DNA of 10,449 bases from contig JAUYJY010000030.1 of NCBI GenBank assembly GCA_030699205.1, positions 1-10,449 on the forward strand, written 5' to 3'. The position numbers and the translations under genes were made by a program. Of this stretch, positions 1-5,685 are shown piece by piece; the stretch's first letter is position 1, and every line of letters begins with the position of its first letter. Source of the stretch: Candidatus Pacearchaeota archaeon. Lineage in GTDB: Archaea; Nanobdellota; Nanobdellia; Pacearchaeales; GW2011-AR1. A model generated the notes under the pieces. The model had not been told where the DNA came from. It saw nothing but the letters and a program-made list of their open reading frames with translations, and made no database searches.

Positions 1-186
1 TATAGCAGAAGACAAAATATAGATAATTCTGATAATTAGAACACTATTTGTCCAGAATTCTCTATCTGTACAATTCTGAAAACAATTGTGCTAATCAACA
101 GAATTGTCCATATTTTGAACAGTTTTTTGTTCTTCCGCTAATAGTCTAAGACAAATAACGTTCAATTATAAATGTCTTAGACTATA
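1..186 (+). repeat. MITE-like repeat, long copy (186 bp, left edge at window start)
   Basis: Non-coding AT-rich element. Positions 1-20 and 110-186 match the second copy (2938-3030) with about 4 mismatches in total; the intervening ~90 bp is absent there, and the join in the short copy falls on a shared ATAT. The left end TATAGnnnAAGACA (1-14) is an imperfect inverted repeat of the right end (173-186), 11 of 14 matching. The right third is a strong hairpin: ATAGTCTAAGACA (141-153) pairs perfectly with 173-185 across a 19-nt loop. No ORF of note lies inside. Terminal inverted repeats, small size and absence of coding suggest a miniature inverted-repeat element, but only two copies are visible, no target duplication can be read, and homology could extend left of the window. 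Confidence 0.6.
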
Positions 187-297
187 GAAAAGAATTGTGG
201 GTGTGAGTTTTATGTATGATTTAGTAATTTTAATAAGAAATGCCTAAATGAGATTATTTTTGTTTTTGGGAGATATTTTAATTATTATAAAATAGTA

Positions 298-308
298 GCA
301 TTTAAAAA
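298..308 (+). promoter_or_regulatory. TATA box for the multi-wHTH regulator
   Basis: The box GCATTTAAAAA begins its T-run at 301, 29 nt before the ATG at 330. With the usual archaeal distance of about 25 nt from TATA to transcription start, the message would begin at or next to the start codon, so it would be leaderless. No Shine-Dalgarno sequence precedes the ATG. The stretch 187-297 otherwise holds only a very short open frame (212-247) that I do not call a gene. Confidence 0.45.
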
Positions 309-329
309 GCAGTTTTTTCCTTTGATTTT

Positions 330-1520
330 ATGGCTGAAAGAGTAATTAGGGACGAAATGGTTTTTCCTACTGATTTAGAGGAAAGGCTGGGAGTTGTTTT
401 AAATGGAATTAATACAGAGCTTAAGATTGCTACGTTACTTCATCTTGATGTTAATCCTGTGGATGGAAGGGGGATTAGAGAGAGAATAAGAGATACAATT
501 GGATGTGGGTATTTACCTTTTGAAAATGCATTTAGGCGTTACATGGAAACACTTCAAGGGATTGCATTGGTTGCAAGGGAGACAGTTATTGGGGGTGGCG
601 GGGATGTTGTTAAGGTAAGTTATAGCATTACAGATGCAGGAAGTAGGTACGGAATCCCTGTTGCAGAACATGCTTTGAGGTGGGGAGTTGATAATGGGGT
701 GAGTATGTTTCAAGTTTTAGGTTCTACTCTTTCCAGTGGGAATTCAAGAGCACCATATAATCGAGTGAGAATTTTAGAAGGGGCATATACTGGAGAGACA
801 AATGAGGCAGATTTAGGTAGAATTTTGGGATTGAATTCCACTTCAACGTCTCATCATCTCATTTCGCTCGCTAGAATAGGATTTTTAAATTTTAGTTCTG
901 CAGGAGCAAAACCAAAAGGATTTTCCGTTTATGAATTGATTAATGATAGTTCAGAAGTTCCTCAATCTTTAAAGAGGAGGAGATTAGGGGAAAGGGTTGT
1001 AGAATGGCTTAAAGAAAAAGGAGAAGGGGATAGGAATATAATTAGAGAAGAGTTAGGTTGTATACCCCAAGATGTTTCATCTATTCTTGCAAGTTTAGAA
1101 AGATGGGGAGTTGTTAGGAAGAAAAGCGGTTTTAAAGGTAATCTTAGATCAAAGGTATTACTTCTTGACGAAGGGAAGAGATTTTTAGAGGAAGTCATTT
1201 TTCCAATTAGAGAGCATTTGAGAGACGGAGAAAGTTTAGGAAATTTATTATCTAATTCAGATGAATTTGGAGTTTATGTAAGAAATGGAATTGAAATTTA
1301 TTCACTTGTTTCTCCACAGATTAACAAACGGAGTAAAGATGAAAGAATTGAAGAAGTGAGAAGGATTTTAGATACTTCTTCTGGAATGACTACTAGAGAG
1401 ATTGGAGAGAGATTAGGATTGAGTAATACACAGGTTTTAAACTTTATTAGGTCTATTGGAGGAATTGAAACCCGTAAGGAAGGGATGGAAATTAAGTATT
1501 ATTTATCTGGCGGAGAATAA
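330..1520 (+). CDS. Multi-domain winged-helix transcriptional regulator (about four wHTH units)
   Basis: 396 residues, soluble, no membrane segments. At least three regions have the wHTH pattern of helix, turn, recognition helix and wing: about 144-205 (DLGRILGLNSTSTSHHLISLARIGFL), 219-270 (REELGCIPQDVSSILASLERWGVV) and 338-392 (TREIGERLGLSNTQVLNFIRSIGGI). Residues 25-115 look like a diverged fourth unit. No ligand-binding, nuclease or ATPase motif is visible, so a DNA-binding role, probably a transcription regulator, is inferred from fold pattern only. The ATG at 330 is supported by a TATA box 29 nt upstream. The gene converges on the TctA-like permease, with only 22 bp between stop codons. 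It follows the long repeat copy, whose extra 90 bp contains paired inverted motifs that could be regulator sites. I do not recognise a named family. Confidence 0.75.
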   Translation: MAERVIRDEMVFPTDLEERLGVVLNGINTELKIATLLHLDVNPVDGRGIRERIRDTIGCGYLPFENAFRRYMETLQGIALVARETVIGGGGDVVKVSYSITDAGSRYGIPVAEHALRWGVDNGVSMFQVLGSTLSSGNSRAPYNRVRILEGAYTGETNEADLGRILGLNSTSTSHHLISLARIGFLNFSSAGAKPKGFSVYELINDSSEVPQSLKRRRLGERVVEWLKEKGEGDRNIIREELGCIPQDVSSILASLERWGVVRKKSGFKGNLRSKVLLLDEGKRFLEEVIFPIREHLRDGESLGNLLSNSDEFGVYVRNGIEIYSLVSPQINKRSKDERIEEVRRILDTSSGMTTREIGERLGLSNTQVLNFIRSIGGIETRKEGMEIKYYLSGGE

Positions 1521-1542
1521 GGAGTTTAACATTATGGGGTTG

Positions 1543-2742
1543 TTAAAACAAATAGTAAAGAATTGTGGGGATAAGAAGACAGCCCATTAAATTGATACGT
1601 CTTGCTCCTGAAAGAATTGTGAATATTCCTAATGACGTTGATGTAATAAAAACAAGGATTCCTAAAAGGTTTGAGAATATGATTGTTGTAAGGAATAAAA
1701 TTAATAATATTATTATGGATAAATATGAATAGTTTAATTTGTTTATGTTTTTTGCGAATATTTTTGAGAGGTTAATCGCAAGAAAGAATGAGAGTATTCC
1801 TGAAGCAACGATGGAGAAAAGGATGATTAATAAATTTTGGAAGGTTATTGTTTCTAGTATTTCGGAGATTGCAACTGCGGCACCCGTGCGTGTTCTTCCT
1901 ATTGTGTAAAGGGTTATGAAAGAGAGACCCATTACAATGGTGTTTATTGCTCCAATTAAAACGAGGAAACTCTCTCGAGATTGTTTTATGAATTCGGAGC
2001 CTATTACTGCAGCGTGTCCGGAGCCGATACCCGGAAGGAATGAGCAAAGGGGGGCGGATATTATTGAACTGACAGATGCTTTAAGAAAATCTTTTTTTGG
2101 AATTCTTATCTTTTTTATCTTCGTTATTTCTTGGAGGGGAATTTTTGTCTTGTTTTTTAAACTTATTAAAATTGCCGAAGAGCCAAATAATCCTGTGAGT
2201 AATGGAAGAAGAGGTTCTTTTACTGGAAGGTTAAGGGTTGCGAAGCCCAAAAAACCAGAAAGGATGAAAATTATGAGTGGTTGGATTGGATTTTTCTCTC
2301 TTAAAGTTAAATAGATTGAGATAAAAATAAGAATGAATGGGAGAAATAATTTTGCAAAATTGAAAATTAAAGGAATTGCATAAATAAATATTGGGGTAAA
2401 CAAAAGGATAATTAAAATTCCGATTAATGAACCATAGAGTGTGAGGGTGATTGCTTCGTGGGCTTTTCCAAGTTTAAGCATTTGGTGGCCCGGAAGGATG
2501 GAGAGAAAAGTATCTTCGTCAGGAGCACCTAAAAAGACAGAGGGGATGAAGTCAAGAAAGGTGTGGGTAATTGCAAGAGAAGTTATGAATATTGCAAAAT
2601 AAATGGGCTGGATATTTGAAAAAGAGGAGAGGGAGGAAATTAAAATTACGGCGATTAGATTTATGTGGATTCCAGGGATTAGGCCTGTGAATGTGCCTAT
2701 GAGACATCCGAGCAATAATGCAATAATAATTTCAATCAGCAT
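1543..2742 (-). CDS. Archaeal TctA-family membrane protein (tripartite tricarboxylate transporter permease-like, DUF112)
   Basis: 399 residues, almost wholly hydrophobic, with roughly ten or more membrane spans. TctA hallmarks occur twice, as expected from the internal duplication of the family: GLIPGIHINL (20-29) near the N-terminus and FLPGIGSGHAAVIGSE (235-250) in the second half. Residues 71-98 (LGAPDEDTF, then LPGHQMLKLGKAHEAI) match the conserved loop after the first repeat. Bacterial TctA proteins are about 500 residues and work with TctB and a periplasmic TctC. The archaeal members (COG1784) are nearer 400 and usually stand alone, as here, with neither partner nearby. Substrate is unknown; citrate transport should not be assumed. 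The start is fixed by an in-frame TAA directly before the ATG. TATA boxes lie 48-75 nt upstream, so this message probably has a leader, unlike most genes here. Confidence 0.85.
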   Translation of the reverse strand: MLIEIIIALLLGCLIGTFTGLIPGIHINLIAVILISSLSSFSNIQPIYFAIFITSLAITHTFLDFIPSVFLGAPDEDTFLSILPGHQMLKLGKAHEAITLTLYGSLIGILIILLFTPIFIYAIPLIFNFAKLFLPFILIFISIYLTLREKNPIQPLIIFILSGFLGFATLNLPVKEPLLPLLTGLFGSSAILISLKNKTKIPLQEITKIKKIRIPKKDFLKASVSSIISAPLCSFLPGIGSGHAAVIGSEFIKQSRESFLVLIGAINTIVMGLSFITLYTIGRTRTGAAVAISEILETITFQNLLIILFSIVASGILSFFLAINLSKIFAKNINKLNYSYLSIIILLILFLTTIIFSNLLGILVFITSTSLGIFTILSGARRINLMGCLLIPTILYYLF

Positions 2743-2805
2743 TTACTCTGAATCAATTTTACCGAATGTAAAATAGCCCTTTCCTTATAATTTGTTTAGC
2801 TATCT

Positions 2806-2821
2806 GGTTTTTATAAATGTT
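2806..2821 (-). promoter_or_regulatory. TATA box for the TctA-family gene
   Basis: Read on the minus strand this is AACATTTATAAAAACC, a strong archaeal TATA element sharing the core ACATTTATA with the other minus-strand promoters here. It lies 75 nt before the ATG at 2742, predicting a 5' leader of about 45-50 nt. A weaker box (AAATTATAAGG, minus strand, near 2783-2793) lies between and could start a shorter leader. The rest of 2822-2937 shows no coding pattern on either strand. Confidence 0.55.
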
Positions 2822-2937
2822 GCCTCCTCTGACTTTTTTCTTATCATTTTGAAGGGGTTTTGATGGAGGATGAATCCCATTTTGCATGATTTATAGGGAA
2901 ATCTCAGAGGATTAGTAAATAATGGACAAGTGTAAAC

Positions 2938-3030
2938 TATAGAAGAAGACAAAATATTTTGAACAGTTCTTTGTTCTTCCGCTAATAGTCTAAGACAAAT
3001 ACCTTTCAATTATAAATGTCTTAGACTATA
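2938..3030 (+). repeat. MITE-like repeat, short copy (93 bp)
   Basis: Second copy of the element at 1-186, same orientation, 93 bp. It starts TATAGAAGAAGACA and ends in the inverted form TGTCTTAGACTATA; the ends match at 11 of 14 positions. The 13-bp hairpin arms are at 2985-2997 and 3017-3029. Over the 77 bp shared with 110-186 there are 3 substitutions, so the copies are recent or under constraint. This copy lacks the 90 bp found at about 21-109, and the junction falls on a 4-nt ATAT present at both edges in the long copy, as expected for a deletion by short homology. The minus strand inside the loop carries ACATTTATAA, the same core as local promoters. Its right end touches the AbiEii remnant with no spacer. 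Confidence 0.65.
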
Positions 3031-3129
3031 TTAGAGAAAGATTATCATTTAACAAGAATACTTCAAAGAATAAGTGAGAATAAAATTAAATATCTTGTTT
3101 TCAAGGGTGGAACTTGTTTGAATAAATGT
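3031..3129 (+). pseudogene. Remnant of an AbiEii-type nucleotidyltransferase toxin gene (N-terminal fragment)
   Basis: Frame 3031 onward reads LEKDYHLTRILQRIS, then a short spacer, then YLVFKGGTCLNKC. This is the characteristic start of AbiEii/DUF1814 nucleotidyltransferases: IEKDY.L..IL, then LVFKGGT.L.K, where GG belongs to the nucleotide-binding motif. In the family the next block is R.SEDLD, carrying the catalytic acidic residues; here it is missing. The reading continues only as out-of-family residues into the 3' end of the M16 gene and stops near 3165. On the left the frame is closed by a TAG inside the repeat (3022-3024), and no start codon exists. The piece is therefore about 33 codons of a broken gene, bounded by the repeat on one side and the M16 gene on the other. 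The AbiEi antitoxin partner is absent. The family match is by eye. Confidence 0.7.
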
Positions 3130-4362
3130 TTAATCTGTCTTGGGAATTATCGCAGATGTGCTGTATTCTAAAGGGAGTTTTTTGGCGAGGGATTTTACTT
3201 CTTCTATTGTGACTGAATTAATATTTTGCTCATACTCATAGAACTTTTCGGCTCTATTATAAATTAATTCTGAAAAAGCAAGTGCATTCATTACTCCAAT
3301 ACTTTCTTCGGAAGACACTTTTCTTAAACCAATTAGCATTTCTTTTGATTCTTTTAGATCTTTTGGAGTAAAGTTTTTGATTATATCTTTAAATCCTTTG
3401 AGGATTAATTTTTTAACTTCAGGGATTGCTTTTGTATTTGTTCCAACATATATTGTATAATTAGAGTAATTTTTTTCATAGTCTATGCTACTAGTTATAT
3501 TATATGCCAGGTCCCTCTTTTCTCTAATTTCTATAACTAGCTTTGATGACATTCCCTGAGACAGGTATGAATCTAAAACTTCTAAAACAAAGATTTCTTT
3601 TTCCGTGGGCATTGGGGCATGAACTCCAAAGGCGAAGTGTGCTTGGTCAATGTGAGCCCTTTCTTCCACATTTTCAGCATTTTTTTTGATGATTGGAATA
3701 ATTTTGGGTTGTGGAGTTTTAGGTTTCTTATTTTTTGGAAATTCTTTTTCTAAAAATTCACATATTTTCTCAAAGTCTGCAAGACCGATTAATGTTACAA
3801 CATAGTTTTCGGGAGAATATTTTTCTTTGAAATATTTGAAAACAAAATCTCTATTTAATGAAGATAAGGATTCTTTTGTTCCTCCTATTCCCATTCCAAA
3901 TGGTTTTTCATATAGATTTCCTTCCAAGTTTCTCATTAGGTGTATTTGAGGATTGTCATGGTACATTTTTATTTCTTCAAGAACTACGGATTTTTCTTTT
4001 TTGAATTTGTCTTCTCTGAATAATGGATTTTTTAGGATATCTACCAATATTTTTAGTCCATCAAATATATTTTTAGAAGGTAATTTGAACCAAAAAGATG
4101 TTGCGTTATGAGATGTAAATGCATTTAGAATTCCCCCCTTTTTTTCAATTTCTCCCGATATCTGTTCTGAAGATCTTTTTTTTGTTCCTGTAAAGATGAG
4201 ATGTTCTATGAGGTGGGCTATTCCCTTTATTTCTTCTGTTTCATGGGCTGCTCCAATAGGATTTGTAATTGAAAGTGAAACCAATGGAAGGTCGCGTTTT
4301 TCGTGAATTACTGTAATCCCGTTTGAAAGTTTTTTCTTTTGAAAATTTTGTAAGATGTCCAT
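3130..4362 (-). CDS. M16 family zinc metallopeptidase (pitrilysin/processing-peptidase-like)
   Basis: 410 residues. The inverted zinc motif HxxEH is intact as HLIEH at 50-54 (His50 and His54 ligands, Glu53 catalytic), and the third zinc ligand is in VVLEEIKMYHDNP (Glu129 or Glu130), about 75 residues later as the family requires. The second, inactive half carries the substrate-binding Arg/Tyr block REKRDLAYNITSSIDY (near 280-300), typical of single-unit ~420-residue M16B peptidases that work as homodimers. There is no signal peptide, so it probably acts in the cytoplasm on peptides or small proteins; in organelles relatives cleave targeting peptides, but the archaeal substrates are unknown. 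The start ATG at 4362 sits 32 nt after a TATA box. It is divergent from the GTPase gene, with 100 bp between starts. The 3' end abuts the AbiEii remnant. Confidence 0.92.
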   Translation of the reverse strand: MDILQNFQKKKLSNGITVIHEKRDLPLVSLSITNPIGAAHETEEIKGIAHLIEHLIFTGTKKRSSEQISGEIEKKGGILNAFTSHNATSFWFKLPSKNIFDGLKILVDILKNPLFREDKFKKEKSVVLEEIKMYHDNPQIHLMRNLEGNLYEKPFGMGIGGTKESLSSLNRDFVFKYFKEKYSPENYVVTLIGLADFEKICEFLEKEFPKNKKPKTPQPKIIPIIKKNAENVEERAHIDQAHFAFGVHAPMPTEKEIFVLEVLDSYLSQGMSSKLVIEIREKRDLAYNITSSIDYEKNYSNYTIYVGTNTKAIPEVKKLILKGFKDIIKNFTPKDLKESKEMLIGLRKVSSEESIGVMNALAFSELIYNRAEKFYEYEQNINSVTIEEVKSLAKKLPLEYSTSAIIPKTD

Positions 4363-4382
4363 AATAGAAAGTTTAAAAAAGA

Positions 4383-4398
4383 ATTATTAATAAATGTT
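4383..4398 (-). promoter_or_regulatory. TATA box for the M16 protease gene
   Basis: On the minus strand this reads AACATTTATTAATAAT. The TTTATT begins at 4394, 32 nt before the ATG, which predicts a leader of only a few nucleotides. The core ACATTTAT is shared with the promoters of the TctA-like, TyrRS and surface-protein genes. Confidence 0.55.
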
Positions 4399-4422
4399 CT
4401 TATTAGTTATTTGGAATAAAAA

Positions 4423-4461
4423 ATGAAGAAATCAATTATAGAAGTTCAGGGGATTTTTTAA
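4423..4461 (+). CDS. Possible 12-codon leader ORF before the GTPase gene
   Basis: ATG at 4423 opens MKKSIIEVQGIF and stops with TAA at 4459-4461, one base before the GTPase ATG at 4463. An AT-rich TATA-like stretch on the plus strand near 4382-4394 would place a transcript start at about 4413, upstream of this ORF, making it a translated leader that could couple to the GTPase. A second TATA-like element (AATTATA, 4434-4440) would instead give a leaderless GTPase message that skips it. Such a short frame may be chance. Confidence 0.25.
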   Translation: MKKSIIEVQGIF

Positions 4462-4462
4462 G

Positions 4463-5365
4463 ATGCCTATAAACGCAAGTTATGAATATTTTGAAGCTGA
4501 AAAGAAATATTTAGCAGCACAAACATTGGAAGAGAGGATTAAATGTTTGGAAGAATTAATACGGAAAGCCCCAAGACATAAGGGGAGTGAAAATTTGCTT
4601 GCTGAATTGAGGCTTAGACTTAAGAAGTTTAGAGAGAAATCGGAGAAAGCGAGGAAGGCAGGAAAGGGGAAAAAAGGAATAAGGAAGGAAGGGTATCAGG
4701 CGGCATTGGTCGGGAAGACCAATTCAGGGAAGTCTAGTTTGCTAAATAAACTTACAAATGCAAATTCTAAAGTTTCTTTGACTGAATATAGTACTATAAA
4801 TCCGGAAGTTGGGATAATGGATTTTGAAGGTGTAAAAATACAAGTCATTGATTTACCTTCGATAAATGGAAGGGATTTTGACAGTGGAATCGCAAATAAT
4901 GCAAATTGTTTATTATTGGTTATAAATAATTTTGAAGATTTGAACGATATTGAGAAGGTATTGGAAAAAACAGAAGGAAAAAGAATAATTGTTTTTAATA
5001 AAATTGATTTGTTAAATGAAAATGAAATTAGAAAAATAGATGCGAGGTTTAGGTCTAAAAGAATTAACTTTATTTTTGTTTCTGCTCTTACTGGTTGGGG
5101 TGTTGAAGATTTGAAAAGGAAGATTTTTTCAGAGACTGAAATGATTAGGGTGTTTACTAAAGAACCTGGAAAGAAAAAGAATGAAGATCCTGTTGTTTTG
5201 AAGGAAGGAAGCAGTGTAAAAGATGTTGCCGAAACAATATACAAGGGTTTTTCGAGGAGAGTTAAGGAAACAAGATTGACAGGACCTTCAGGGAAGTTTG
5301 TTAATCAGAGGGTTGGGATGAATCATAAGTTGAAGGATATGGATGTTGTGGAATTTAAGGATTGA
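4463..5365 (+). CDS. DRG-like GTPase with C-terminal TGS domain (COG1163-related, lacking the S5D2L insertion)
   Basis: 300 residues. An N-terminal charged helical region (1-75) precedes the G domain: G1 GKTNSGKSS (84-92), switch I with STINPEVG (110-117), G3 at DLPS (130-133), G4 NKID (179-182), G5 SAL (207-209). A TGS domain fills 229-299 (IRVFTKEPGKK, then VGMNHKLKDMDVV), the arrangement of DRG/Rbg1 GTPases, which bind ribosomes and are universal in archaea and eukaryotes. Two departures stand out. Only 45 residues separate G3 from G4, whereas DRG proteins have over 100 there because of the S5D2L insertion, so that module is missing and the protein is about 60 residues short. The G3 glycine (DLPG) is Ser133. 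The cytoplasmic, ribosome-linked role is inferred from family. Start: ATG at 4463; a weak GGGG lies 10 nt upstream. Confidence 0.88.
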   Translation: MPINASYEYFEAEKKYLAAQTLEERIKCLEELIRKAPRHKGSENLLAELRLRLKKFREKSEKARKAGKGKKGIRKEGYQAALVGKTNSGKSSLLNKLTNANSKVSLTEYSTINPEVGIMDFEGVKIQVIDLPSINGRDFDSGIANNANCLLLVINNFEDLNDIEKVLEKTEGKRIIVFNKIDLLNENEIRKIDARFRSKRINFIFVSALTGWGVEDLKRKIFSETEMIRVFTKEPGKKKNEDPVVLKEGSSVKDVAETIYKGFSRRVKETRLTGPSGKFVNQRVGMNHKLKDMDVVEFKD

Positions 5366-5671
5366 ATGGGTTAATTTGATTTAATATTTAGTGCGTGTTT
5401 CTGAGATAATTAAATAGGAGATTACATATTTGCAAAAAATCTTCTGATTATTTTTAATATAATGGGTAATTGGGATAGGTATCCGTCCTTTACAATCAAA
5501 AAAATTTATGGGGTTGGGAAAATTACAGAGATTATATTAAATTGTGCGGTGTTTGGGAATTATGCAATACTACATAAGATACATATTTAAAAATAGAATT
5601 TTAAGGGTTGGGTGTTTTTTAGGGTTTGTTATATTGGGTGAATGAGGATAAATCTTGAGATATTAAATTAT
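5366..5671. other. Intergenic spacer with one weak small ORF (5462-5590, +)
   Basis: About 300 bp between the GTPase and surface-protein stop codons. The only open frame worth naming is ATG 5462 to TAA 5590 on the plus strand, 42 codons (begins MGNWDRYPSFTIKKIYGVGK). It has a coding-like residue mix and a helix-hairpin-helix-like IYGVGK, but no family match and no well-placed TATA box: the nearest, ATTTTTAATATA, ends immediately before the ATG. No RNA gene, clear repeat or strong hairpin was seen. The remainder is AT-rich with G-runs near 5605-5640. Confidence 0.3.
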
Positions 5672-5685
5672 TGAAAAATAAAAAA
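5672..5685 (-). terminator. T-rich terminator after the surface-protein gene
   Basis: Directly after the TGA (5686-5688, minus strand) the minus strand reads TTTTTTATTTTTC. Archaeal RNA polymerase terminates at such oligo-T runs without needing a hairpin. It closes the TyrRS/surface-protein minus-strand block. Confidence 0.5.

Noticed and set aside
212..247. 11-codon ORF MYDLVILIRNA upstream of the regulator
   Set aside because: Too short to separate from chance; no clear promoter spacing and an independent TATA box serves the regulator.
2800..3009. 69-codon open frame on the minus strand across the spacer and second repeat copy
   Set aside because: Much of it is antisense to the repeat, the residue mix is not protein-like, and no promoter sits at the right distance. 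It is a by-product of AT-rich repeat sequence.
3120..3132. ACATTTATT promoter-like core on the minus strand at the M16 stop codon
   Set aside because: It lies within the AbiEii remnant reading frame (AATAAATGT) and would drive only antisense transcription into the repeat; no gene follows it.
5462..5590. Resemblance of IYGVGK in the small ORF to ribosomal protein S13
   Set aside because: Only the generic helix-hairpin-helix-like turn matches; the rest shows no S13 features and the frame is too short.
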